Shown: in pieces, positions 1 to 11,847 of the stretch
Numbering within the stretch: position 1 is the first letter of the stretch
Layout of the letters: each line of letters begins with the position of its first letter
Assembly: GCA_019914945.1 (NCBI GenBank)
Contig: CM034102.1
Location: forward strand, 14,559,501 to 14,623,500
Source of the DNA: Typha latifolia
Lineage: Eukaryota > Streptophyta > Magnoliopsida > Poales > Typhaceae
Length of the DNA: 64,000 nt
Direction: 5' to 3'
Notes under the pieces: generated by a model
What the model saw: the letters and a program-made list of their open reading frames with translations, nothing else
Told to the model about the DNA's origin: nothing
Databases searched by the model: none
Translations under genes and position numbers: made by a program

Positions 1-315
1 ACATGCTTGATGATAGGATCCACCATACAAACACCCCCGAAAAGCCCCAAAATATTCGTACATACGACATTATTTTACAACTTGCCAAAACCATATCTAT
101 AATTCAGCAAAAACTATCAGTACGTATATGATGGGAAAATCTCTCTTTGAACCAACAAAAAAAAGAAGAGCTTTTGAAGCTGAATGCCAATCTCTTCTGA
201 TAAATTGCTCCACTATACATCTTATATGCATCGCAGCATTAGGATTTGCTGCTCGATTGCACTTCTGGAAAATCGGGAGCATTTGAACTGTGATGTAAAT
301 AAGGTAAAATCAATA

Positions 316-3300
316 TTACTTATTCTTCAAGCGTGTTCTGGCCAGAACTCTTCTCCCATAGGAGCTATTAAGAAGAGCCGCTGCATGGGGCCTAATTGCA
401 TCCACGAGAGCAGCATGGAGTGTGCCCTGCTCAATAGAAAAAGCAAAAAGAATTCACAATTGAAAGACATGGGGATTGATATAATAGGGTGGTATAAATT
501 TTACCTTGGACTCTTTAAGAGCTGATTGTATGACATAATTTCCATATTGATCTTGTGACATATGAAGTAACTCAGGACTATTCATGAGCTCCTGGATTAT
601 TTTTACGCGCCTGGCATCTTCAGCAAGTTTCAGACATTTCTCCACAACATTACTACTATATTTCTGCATAGATAAACTGCTGTAATGACCATCCAGTTGA
701 TCCAATATCCTATTTGTTGCCCATAAAATCTCCTGATCAAGGATGTATTGTACTGCGTAGTTCCTGCAAGATTGAAAATTTTAGTGCTGGATTTGTCAGA
801 AAAGCTCAACTCAATAAAGAAGAATTTTAGAGCTACTATCTCAAGATCTGCAAGTTAGAATTTAAATAGTTCACTTATCATCATTGAATGGGATAATAAT
901 ATAATAAGCTGTAAATAGATAGTTTTACAATCTCTTAATTAGATAAATGCAAAATATGAGAGGCATCCTGAACTATACCCATATTGATCTTCTGAAAGGT
1001 TCAGAGCATAAGGGGTGAAAGCATATATCAATCGGTGTTTCTGCTCCTCGTTTGAATGATAAATGCACTTTTGAAGTACACAACAGCCTTGACGGTCTTT
1101 TGCTAGCTCAAGACAGTACTTAATGGCAGTATCAAAAAGGAACTGCAAAATAAAAGGGATTCTTAATAATCACAAAGAATAGAAAGCAAGAAATTCAACA
1201 GTTTTGTATTGCTTCAGACTAGCAAGCAAGTGTTTGAAACCTGATAAGAATTGTACAGAAATTGCAATATATTGATAATCTATTCCCTTCCCTATAAAGA
1301 AGCACTATTGGTGCACAGAATTCACCATAACAAGAATAGATAGCAGAGTTCCCACAAAAGTTGTACCAATAAATTTCATACAGGAAAAGAGAGAAAGAAA
1401 AGAGGAAATATGGGATCGCCTATTATAGATAAGGGCTGCAACTGTGTTGTGCTCACCCACCAAACAACTAAAGTATGCACCCAGGTTTGGATTATGAGTT
1501 CTTAATATTTTGCTGCTTCAAGATTGAAAATTTTTGATGTGAACTCAAGATTAATTGGATTGTGGTTGATCCCAATAACCCAAATTAACCTAAACCAATT
1601 TGCACTCAATTAAACCTGATACAACCTGATTTGTGTATGCTTATCTATAATGTTACTATTGGTATATTTTCATGAGTACTTATGTTTATGAATATGTCGC
1701 CGTCTTACAGTTTTGTATAGTTTCAGATCTTCATCCATGCACTAACAAATATAAATGAAAGATAAGATTTATCTGATGTTTAGGGACCTGATGCGATGCC
1801 AATTGGACCCGACCCTTCTCTATTTAAGATGTTGATTGATAGATGTAATGCTGGAGAAGTGCCAAAGTATCTAGTATGATTTGGGTAAGGATTAGGCTCT
1901 TCCATAGATGAGTTATGCTAGGTATAGCCTTCATCCTGACATAAACTCCCAAATTCCGGCCAGAACATCTACTGATATCCATCTGAGAAGTGAAACTAAA
2001 AGAATCCATCTGTATATAGGATTTGCCTCAGTGCAATCAATAAATGTTGGCGACAAGTTTAAGATAAAAGATGATACATTTGAAAGGTACACATACAAAT
2101 GAAGTGAGGTTAAGAACTAAAGATATTTTGTTTGTTTGATATCATGATTAATAAAATGTGTCACTTAGTGCACCAGTAAGTGAAGCATCTTCAATTATTC
2201 CTTGACAGAAAAGGCTCCATACATCCTGTCTCTCCATACCAAATAGACTAGGTTAGCTATGCACACATACATCAGTTGTTACATGTATCTAGTAAGAAAG
2301 AACTGTTATAAGTATAGTCTTTCCTTATGAGATATTAATTTTGAAAATTACTCAGTTTTAACATGTAGGTTGTTCCATTGGATATCATTATAGTATTGCT
2401 CTAATGTTTCCCTGGTAGTATCATAGTATAAGACTGGTTTGGTTTGAGGATAAGCTCTGAATTCGATTAGTTAGTTTTATTTTTCATCTTAATTTTTTGA
2501 AGAGTAAACTTAATTAGATTTGAAAAAAAATAAAAAGATATTTGATTACTGAACCACTTTAAGAATTCCTAAACCAGTTCAATGAGGATCCCTAAACTTA
2601 AAACAAACATGGCCTAAGTGTCTATAGTGATACTGCATATTCATAATGGTTAATAGTTGGATTTCTCCTTATCCTAGCCTGTAAGGGTGTAAGACGATGT
2701 CCATCATAGTATTAGAGCACTGATGAGGTAGTTTTGATACAACTGAAGCCTCCTTATGGCCATTAACGTATAAATAACTAAATATGTAGTCATTTGGACA
2801 ATCAAGACTGTGCAACTGTCACTATGCAAGAGGTGCAATAACAGCATAATTTTCATCTCATTCAAAAACTATTAAGTGACTTCGCATAAAAACTTAAGTT
2901 CAAAAGTGAAAGATTATTGTGCTGCATTTCAGATAGAGAAATTGAAGGCATGTCCGATGGACTGAAAGATTATCATTCACCAGACAGAAAATAGTAAATG
3001 ATCGAAAGCAGACACCAGAGCATTGTTTAGGCATCCAAATCAGAAGTAATGCTACAAGTTGTTGCTTCGAGCAGACTGCAGATATCATGGCCACATGGGA
3101 GGTGTAATTATTAAATCTGAAAACTAAAATTCACATGAGCAAGAAACTTTAGCTTTGATTCATTGATAAGCAGTTTGAAAGAATAACCTCTTATAAGTGT
3201 TACACCTTCAGTTGGGAAGTTAGTAAGAAGTAATATCACAAGTTAAAATGGTAAACTTGTTTGGATTGTCAAAAATGGTAGTAATAATAAGTTAATCTAG

Positions 3301-6300
3301 TTGTATTGATTTATGATACAGAACTTAGGAATTACTATCCACATGTACTCTGTCAAGAACAACACACAGGCCATTGCTGTCAGAAAAAAAAACATACAGC
3401 CCACAACCATGTAATAAATTCAATTGCACTAAATAAACAGATAATTATATGCAAATATTACGGGAAAAGGTTATTATATCAACAGTAACTATATGTAGGA
3501 GAATTGGTACATGGAACAATTTTTTGATATCTAAAATGAATTTTCAAGCTGTGGGACATATAACTATGTTTAACTTCATGGTGTAATCAGCAAGAGATAA
3601 AGCACTGAAGATAATAACAAGAAAATCTAGATTAATCATTCTTCAGATACTCACATCTATTAATCATTTGGCAGATGAATATACAGGTTACAGATGAGAT
3701 GCAGAAAAGGAACCTAGTAATTACAGCATAATTACCGATGTCGGGTGATAAAGATCGATCATACTTCATAAAGAAAATGTAGCAACTAGCAACTAGACAC
3801 TCTGGATGATCGCATGTAACTCCAGTAAGTAGTAACATCAGGATAGTCAACGAGGAAACAAACACCTAGTACTTCAAAAGGTACAAAAAATGGTTTGTAA
3901 TCAAAAGAAGAGAAATAGTGATGGTTCAGGTTAGTAAATATGTGATTAAAACCCAAATTCTAATCAATGAGCTTTGGACCTAGCAAAATTAGACCAACCT
4001 TTCAAATTTACAATAAATCATTGAACCTAGCTAAAATTTGGTTCATAGATAAAAATACAAATCTAACTTATAACATGCTCACAAAAAAAAGCCTTGCTCA
4101 TTAGACCCACTAAATTGGACTGAAAAAGAATTACAACCTCAAGAAGATTCTGCTTTTATTCAGGCCAAGCCAGAAGTGGGACCTAGTCAGCTTTTGATTG
4201 CAGATGAGTCTTCTTCTTCTTTTTTTATTAGGGCACAAAAAATGGAGCAATACTTGATACATTGATAGTCCAAGTTATATGGTTGGAAAAGTAAACGGCA
4301 ACTATGAATATAACTTACTAATATTATGTGTTAGAAGTGCTTTTTTAGTTATCCATTTTCAAGCTGTGAATTGCACAATCTTTACTTATAAACAAGATTT
4401 ATCTCCAAGCAAGAAATAAGTGACTTCAGCAAATCATAAGAAAGCCTTATTCAATGTGCAGAACATTGAATGACCTTACCCCTCTGTACTTAGGCAACAG
4501 ATATTGCAAGCAGCGTTGTGCAACGTGACTACCATTAGCATCCATCATCAAACAGCGGGTATCAGGCATCAGAGCTGACACGACCATGGAAATTTGCTCT
4601 GGGTCTCTAATGGTTTCAATCAACTTTTGCATGGCACGAGTACTGCATACCATACACAAGAAACAAAAGATCATCAATAAGTGAAGACGACAAAAAGAGC
4701 ACACAAAATAAGTAACATCAGATGTGTGCAAGCTACCTACCCATGCACACTGCATGAAATTTTAATAAGCTCGTCTGAATTTCTGGTAATTATATGAACA
4801 ATATGCATCATCTGTTCCTCACTACACACTTCAAGTAGCTTTTGGACCAGATAGTTCCCAAACGGATCACTCATGAGTTCAACAGTGTCATCAACAACCT
4901 CAATAAAGACCTTCTGAACATCTTCCAGAGTTCCTTCAGTTAGTATTCTCTGCAAAAAGCGGCAACCATTTTGATCCTTGGCCAAGGAATAGATTCTTCC
5001 CACAACTTCATTTACTGAACTGTATTTCATTTGAGGTGGCTCTGAGGCTGGTCTACTTTCAAAATTATCAGAAATCAAACACTGTGAATTTCGTCCATGG
5101 AGGGAACCTTTACCTGGCATGAGAGAGCAATGGGTATTGCCATCAGGGCACATGCTACCATTGGTTTCAACATGACATGGTAGGAAAGCAGTAGTGAGAG
5201 TGCCAGATTTAATAGTTCTTAGTGAGTTAACTCCGTGGGACTTTGTTAAGATCTTTTCAGGAAAAAATTGTTTGCCAACTTTGTCCATGACTTCATGATT
5301 AGATGACCAGGTTAATGAACTTGAACATGCTTTATTTTCACCTTGTTGAGTCCAGCACCCCTCATCTTTACTACATAATACCTTAGGATAATATCTACAG
5401 GAGCCAGCATTCATCAAAGTTTCATCTGATTGGTTATATCCCCTACTAATGGCAGCACCATGACAAGAAATATCTTGAAACCCTTGCTCCGGTTGGCTAG
5501 GGTTGGACATCTCCATATGTGATTGTAGTGTGTTCCCACTAAAAGACATAATGGCAGCATTTGAAAATTTTTGAGTTCCATGTACTTGAGCTCTGTAATT
5601 TTGGAGCTGTTGTAAGTAAACATATTGTGGCTGCATCCTGAAGTCCCTCTCCTCTATTTCATGCCATGTCATACTTGACTGGCTGATGAACTGATACGGT
5701 ATGTATGCCTGTGCCTGTCCATTCCTGCAGCATTGCTGCTGTAAAGCTGAAGGAGGAAACTTGAATGTATTATCAGAAACCCCAGGAACAATCTGAAAAC
5801 TATTCATTCCAGAATTTAAAGGCATAGCTCCAGAGTACATTGGGAATATTTCCGGTCGTTCATGGTGATCACTAAGTAGACTTTCTGCTTTTTGCTTCTC
5901 GCATTCACCAGAATTGACCTTTAGAAAAATGGCATCATCTTGGGCATCTATTGTTCGACTGAATCGGTTGGATCCATTTGTGCACCTGAAAGAAGTATAA
6001 TCTTCTAATCCATGATTAGTTGGATAGGTTTGTCTACGAATAGTATTAGATGGAGATGTAGGCATCCTCACAGATTTTAGGCCTGTATTGCCTGTATTGG
6101 ACTTCTTTAGATCAATAGAGTACTGCCCATTTGGTAATAAGGCATAATTAGGACAAGTGGAAATATGCATATCTGATAAAACAGTAGGTAAAATTTGAAA
6201 GTCAGCTTTGAAGTTCAACTCCTCAAGTGCAGATGCCAGAGACTGGTCATCTGGCAGGTTTGACATGCCCTTATCAACATCCACCAGGGATGATTCACCA

Positions 6301-6587
6301 TCATTTCTCAGAGCATCTCTCCTACCTCTGTGGTTCCTCTGCATGATCAAGCCATTAGGCAAGGTCATATGAACCCCACACTTTGGAGCTCGTGGTGAAT
6401 TGCAGAAATTAGTGATTTCACTGCACGGGGAAAAACTTCTCTTGTCCACGGAAATTAGTTCAAACTCTGTAGTTAAATTATTGGTGCCGCTTTCTCCATC
6501 CTGAGGGCTTCCTGAAGTAGCATTTGGAATCTCCTCAAGGAGCACCTCAAGTTCATCACATCCTTGATTGCATTTTCCTTCTTCCAT
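316..6587 (-). CDS. Pumilio-family (PUF) RNA-binding protein
   Basis: Five coding exons: 6587-4741, 4642-4480, 1142-979, 763-505, 426-316; 847 aa, ending ...RTRLKNK-stop. PUF proteins bind 3' UTR elements of cytoplasmic mRNAs and repress or destabilise them. Eight repeats fill the last ~325 residues (from about residue 522); their recognition pentads in order are CRFLQ, NYLVQ, TRAMQ, SHVAQ, CCVLQ, NYAVQ, SNVVE, NYVIQ. The ~520-residue N-terminal part is low-complexity and unrecognised, as is usual for plant Pumilios. The start is the ATG at 6587-6585 (MEEGKCNQ); reading on upstream gives only a GTG. Intron 3 is 3.3 kb and carries a MITE (2432-2614). Plant Pumilio 7-12-like is the best subgroup guess. 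Splice joins restore the repeats exactly (DQYG|NYAVQ, HG|TRAMQ), so the model is firm. Confidence 0.93.
2432..2614. mobile_element. Tourist-like MITE (PIF/Harbinger type) in Pumilio intron
   Basis: 183 bp flanked by TAA on both sides (2429-2431 and 2615-2617). The ends are inverted repeats: left GACTGGTTTGGTTTGAGG, right (reverse complement) GGCCATGTTTGTTTTAAG, about 15 of 23 matching. The 3-bp TWA duplication and GG(N)C-type end fit Tourist/PIF-Harbinger MITEs. The end GTTTGTTTTAAGTTTAGG recurs identically in the element at 37237-37406. No coding capacity. Confidence 0.6.
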
Positions 6588-7560
6588 AGTGCGAACAAGA
6601 CAATCTTCAATGCAACACAGCACACGAGAGCTAGGAGCTAGAACTATATATCAATGCAGATACGCAAACTGGTCCCTCAACAATTATAAAATTATATTCC
6701 AATAAGAGGTCATATCATCAATGACAAAAAGAATCTCTCAGCTTGTTTGAGCCCAAGAGATCAAACTGAAAGGAAATTCTCGTGATTAAGGAGCAAACCT
6801 TCTCCATGGATACAACGACCAACTAACGAAGAAATAATTCGACAATATGCTAAGATCATCATGATGAATCACCACATAATGCTGCTAAACTGAATATCTC
6901 ATCGGTTTATGAAAACGTATGGAAGAACAATAAAAGGATAAAGCTTTTCGATAAAGAAAAATATCAAATCACTACATTCCATATCTTGCAAATTCCCTCA
7001 AACGGAATAAACACGATGAAGAGGAAACCAGAAAGCAATCTGAAATTCCAGTCCACAAACTCAATTCCGATGAGTAAAATATACATTATAACATGCATAG
7101 CTACGATTTAGTTAATCCAGACAATAAAAATAGAATTATGCAATCAAATATCATCGCGGCATTGAATCGAAGTACAAAATTTTCTATAATAAAAAGGTAA
7201 CGTCAAAATCCTGAATTGGGTTTTAACTCAAGGGCCTCAAAAGCTAATCTTGATCCCCATCGCATGCACCCCAAATCTCAAAACCCCTAAAACCCTGAAC
7301 ACTCCCGCGAGAAAAACCCATCTTTTTCGTTCAATAAAAAACTAAACAAAAAACGAAACCCAGTTAGAAGAATCCAATTTTTATCAGAATTTAACAAGGA
7401 AGATCAAGAGACAGAGACAGAAGGAGATCGATGAGGCAGAGATAGGAATTACCTGCGATCGAGGCAGGCGATGACGCATCACAGAGAGGGGGCGCAAAGG
7501 CATGGCCTTTAAGTAAATGATACGAGTCCAGGGGCGATGGCAGAGGGGCGTTCTAGTAAT
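6588..7560 (-). other. Pumilio 5' leader with probable 5' UTR intron
   Basis: Between the start codon and the likely promoter, a good donor on the minus strand (CAG then GTAATT, at 7453/7452) suggests a non-coding first exon lying above 7453. It would be joined by a roughly 0.8-kb 5' UTR intron to an acceptor in about 6590-6640, where several AG sites are possible. The AT-rich body of 6660-7440 has no reading frame of note. The transcription start is not determined. Confidence 0.5.
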
Positions 7561-10500
7561 TTCGCGTGCTAAGGCTGGGAGAAGCGGCGTGGTGGAGAAG
7601 GAGGAGGAGAGAAAGGTGGGACGGGGGGGGGGGGATTTTTTTTTGCTCACTAGGGCAAGAACGCGATCTCCTCCCCCTTCATCTACTCCTTTCCAAATAC
7701 GGCCACCTACATGGGCTGTGAGATAGCGAGGGAGCATACCATGCATGCATGCATGCATGGGGTTCTTTGACACTTAAAACCCTTATAATAAACTTAATTT
7801 TAATCCCAAATCTTGAATAGAAATTAAGTCCTATCCTGGGTTTTCCATCACAACTAGTCCTCTTTGGACTCCTAACCTAAATAGATTGCCTTCTCTTGTG
7901 GTAGAAGAGAAGTAGTTGGGACATGGGAGCTTGGTTGGTTGTGTGTGAAGCAATGACTTGTTTAGCTCTCTTAGCCTAATTCTGGTTCTAACGGATCCAC
8001 ATCCATTAGACACCATGGATCCAAGAGGATAGCTTCCCAAATCCCCCCACTATATAATTACTAGTTTGTGATGTTAGTTAAACCGGCTCTATTGTTATAT
8101 AATATGAGTATAATTACATTGGATAGATGTCAAAAAAAACTTAAATATACTAAGTGACTTTGGGATTTTGCACATCTACTGATGTGAGTAAGAATGTTGG
8201 GCTTATCAATATGTCACAATGTCTTCGTCAAGAAGTCACTGGCCACTTTGATGACAAATGCAGCAATTATAACCGACTTAATTGGACAGTTGCTTTTGGA
8301 AATTGGGTTCGGACTTTGGGGGGTCAAAATAGCATGACCTGTTTGTCATATTCCATGGCTGATCTCCTTGGTGGAGAAGAACCCAAAGGTGATATCTGAA
8401 AATTTGTAGGCCATTAATGTAGATAATAACTCCCTTAATGGTCCACTCGGCTATTAATAGAGGATCATTGAGATGTATACTATGATGCCATGGGCACTCA
8501 TGGGTACATCAAGCCATAGAAAAAAGGAAAAGGAAGGAGAAAGTTGAGTGAAAAAATAATAATAAAATTTATGGAAACACTTAATTAAGGATATCTTTTT
8601 CCCAAGAAGAATTCTCTTGGAGAACAGCAAGAGTCTTTCTCTTTGCAGAATTCTCTCTTTCAGTCAAGAATACCAGCATGGTGGTGCTCAATAAATGTGG
8701 TGGTCTTTCTTGAGGCCCAACATGAACACAAGGCCAGGAGTCAAGGGTCAAATTCAAGTTCCATTCTTGAGAAGGTTAGGTCTACTGCTCTGCCCTTCTT
8801 CTGCAAGCTTTGCATGGGGGATTACTAGTATGCATTGAATTTGGTGAGAACTCTGTACCTCTCTTCTTTACATTGGTTTCTTCTTGAAGGTGTTTAGGTG
8901 GGGGATAGCTTGTTTGACATTTTGCCAACATTAGGGTATAGCTTTGGTCTTCTTGTAGGACCACATTTGTGTCAACTACTTAGCTGAATCCCATATGTTA
9001 TTTAGGAGTTCGACATTATATCAATTACTCATATCATATTGAAACTATTTCCTGTTGGAAGTTTACATTTACTTAAGGTGTGTCATATCTTTGAAGTGCC
9101 ATTTTATCTATACCAACATGATGAGGTTCTTGTGAGATACATTTGATATCATGAAGAATGTAGAGATTATTATGATAAGTTGGCTTTTTCAATGATAAAT
9201 ATATAAAATCGTTTTAGTTTTTGGGCATGCTCAAGCTCAATTGGTCTTTTGATCATCTAAGGTGCAGCCCCAAATTCCCAAATCCTCAAAACCCTACACT
9301 GAAACTATACGAATCTCTATTTCTCTGCGACTTATCTGGTTAAGTTTTATTCTTAGCGATTGGAGATTTTTGTTGCCTCTTGCCAATCTGTTCTTATATC
9401 TTTGGAAAAAGTTAATGTTTAGACCAAAAATGGTGATTTTTTTTTCATTAATCCTCTTTAAGGAATGAAGGAACTCCATTATTATTGTTCATTTTGGTTT
9501 TCAGGAAAATTTTAATGTTTTTTGAAAGGAAATTTTTAATGTGCTTCTGTTGTTATCATCCTAAAGATATTTAGAGGGGAAGAAAGTTGTTCCATATACT
9601 TCACAATGATGGTATAACACCTGGAGTTAGATTTTATGGATCTCACTTTAAGATTCATTTAACCACGCTACTAAGTTCTCTTCACATTTCAGAATCAAAT
9701 CCTCTTAAAGGCTGCATTGAATTTTTTTTTTTTGCAACCTATTTAGTTTAACCTCAACTTCTAAACTAAATGTCATTAAATTTTTTTTTCTTAATATTAG
9801 AACAAACATTTCATTCTTCTCTTGATTTTATTCCCCTCTACTAGTATGTAGATGCATATATGAGTCTGTGGATTCTTTGGAAGTGCAGTCTCCAATTATA
9901 TGTTCTCCAAATGCTACAGAGACTTTACCATGAAGCAAAAAGATGCCTACTCCTGCACATTCTTCTGTATCAGTTGAACTGTTTGTGAAAGCAAGGATGT
10001 AACCATGCCAAAGAGTGAGGAAGTCGTGCATCATAGCAACAAACAGCCAGCTATTCAATACTTTCTCAGTCGAAGAAAAAGGACTGCCGGTCGTGAGGCC
10101 ATAGCCAAAGAGAACCCAACCCTGTTATAAATTCAGAAAAGATTGGAAAGATGTGAAGGTTGATCTATTTGCTCGCAGTCTCACGAATAAATGTTGATGT
10201 GGTAACCCACAGTATCTGCTCATTAGAGTTTGTAATCATCTATGAACATTCTTCAATTCTGCTCTCCTCTCTCTCTGTCTCTGTCTCTCTCTATGCACTT
10301 TGTAAGAGAAATCGGTATCCTCATATCAAGATCATAGCAGCAGTTAATGAAGAGCTTCTTTTCCCCTGTTTTCCAATTTGCTCTTCATTTTTGCCTTCTT
10401 TTACATATGTTTGAAAGATCTCATTGTTGGCAAATCATTATAGGAAGAAAGAAATCTGTCATATGAAGTAGGTCACAAATTTTAATATTTATTACTTTTT

Positions 10501-10743
10501 GGATTTATTCATCTCAACAATTAAGACAGCTAGAATTCTTATATCTGCTGAAGTTACCAAATTGAAGTGACAAACTATGCTCTGTCTGTAAATTGTAATG
10601 CCATCCACAGAGGATGTCTCTTTGGCTTATTTTACAAAAGAAGCAGGGTGTTATATGTAAAATAGTGAAATGGTACTAAGGTAGGGCCTGGATCGCCAAT
10701 TAGCTTTAAATGTAGGGTGTTAGATTCAAAACTTCCTTTAAAA
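7561..10743. other. Intergenic region, Pumilio to SINE1
   Basis: About 3.2 kb between divergently transcribed genes. It holds poly-G and poly-T runs near 7622-7643, an (ATGC)n run at 7741-7759 and several T-rich stretches (9730, 9780). Short reading frames (for example 8154-8399 and 9262-9468) show no recognisable family or splice context. Some of 8060-8990 could be old transposon sequence, but I found no ends, target-site duplications or coding remnants. Confidence 0.5.
7741..7759. repeat. (ATGC)n microsatellite
   Basis: Nearly five perfect copies of the self-complementary tetramer ATGC, about 180 bp upstream of the presumed Pumilio leader. Confidence 0.85.
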
Positions 10744-11132
10744 GGGAAATTTTTCGAATAACACCCTATATTTATCTTATTATTTTCCTATTAACACCCA
10801 ATTTTTAAAGAATTTTGTAATTGGTCCCAATTTTTTTACTTATATTTTTCATTCTAATGACTAACTATTATTAATCCTAGTCTATAATTTATGTAACTCT
10901 ATTGATTATATTACTAGAATGCTCTTAAATTTTAAGTCAGTATCCAATTCTAGCTCATTCCACTCAATTAAAAACTTCCTTCTAAATCTAAACAATTCTA
11001 TTTAAAAACGGTTGGTTTAGCTTAACTCATGTGTCATTTGAAAATTTAAAAAAAAGAGGGATTGTAAAATCCTAAAAAGCAAAAGGTTAAGGGAAAATAA
11101 TAAAACTTGTAGGGTGTTATTTGAAAATTCCC
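10744..11132. mobile_element. Mutator-like MITE upstream of SINE1
   Basis: 389 bp with inverted ends: left GGGAAATTTTTCGAATAACA, right (reverse complement) GGGAATTTTCAAATAACACC. Similarity continues inward through CCCTA and a TTATTATTTTCC block for about 45 bp. Flanks are CCTTTAAAA (10735-10743) and CCTTGAAAA (11133-11141), a 9-bp duplication with one mismatch, the length typical of Mutator-like elements. No reading frame inside. It ends only ~140 bp before the likely SINE1 promoter. Confidence 0.7.
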
Positions 11133-11333
11133 CCTTGAAAAACCAAAAATACGAGCCAATTGCGAGGGGATAGCGGGGTAATTTCATGGCGAAAATTCAA
11201 ATACTACGGTACCCCTCCTTCCATTGCCAGAATCTAGATCTCTCCCTCCTTTCCAAGACCGCTCCTTTATTTAAACCATTCCAGCCCTACTAATTTTTTT
11301 CCAAATACTTTCTCGCCTCTTCTTCTACTTCCC

Positions 11334-11354
11334 ATGGCCAGTCCTCTGCAGTAG
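11334..11354 (+). other. Possible six-codon upstream ORF in SINE1 leader
   Basis: ATG GCC AGT CCT CTG CAG TAG lies in the presumed 5' UTR exon, before a donor at 11391/11392 (CAG then GTCAGT). A TTTATTTAAA stretch at ~11266-11275 could act as the TATA box, which would put transcription start near 11300 and include this ORF. It depends on that unproven start site. Confidence 0.35.
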
Positions 11355-11847
11355 CGAGCTGAGTGCCGAGCTCCTCAGATCTCGAATTCAGGTCAGTAGC
11401 CTCGTCTCTCGTTTCCTTGCTCTCTTTCGTACTTCCTAGCCTTATAATATCAACAAAGAAGAAATCCATATATTTGAGAGAGCCCTATCTTCGCGGTAAG
11501 CTAAATTTGTTAACTTTTCTTGTTTAGTATGTGGTAAAGTTGAATAAATTGGGCAAATTCTATGAGAGAGACGCTGTAATGGGAGAAAATGGTGGAGATG
11601 GGAGGTTTCTAATACTTCGGCTTGTGGTTTTCTTGCAAAGTTATTTTCTTTTCGTTAATTTGCGTCTCCTTGTTGAAGTACTTGTGCTGCTTTTGGGATA
11701 GCAATTTGTGGTTAATATGTCTCATTTGTAGCTTGTTGTCTTAGTCCTTGGTGGCCCATTTTGGATCTCTTTGAACTTTCTTACAATTTTCCGGTTTAAT
11801 CAAATCATTTCCTCACATTTTCTTCTGTCTTATTTCTAGTGATTCCT

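Noticed and set aside
7384..7773. 129-aa minus-strand ORF over the Pumilio leader
   Set aside because: Runs through the presumed promoter and leader with low-complexity sequence; it is separated by stops and introns from the PUF coding frame.
8154..8399. 81-aa ORF in the Pumilio-SINE1 intergenic region
   Set aside because: No similarity I recognise, no splice partners, AT-rich surroundings; cannot be told from chance.
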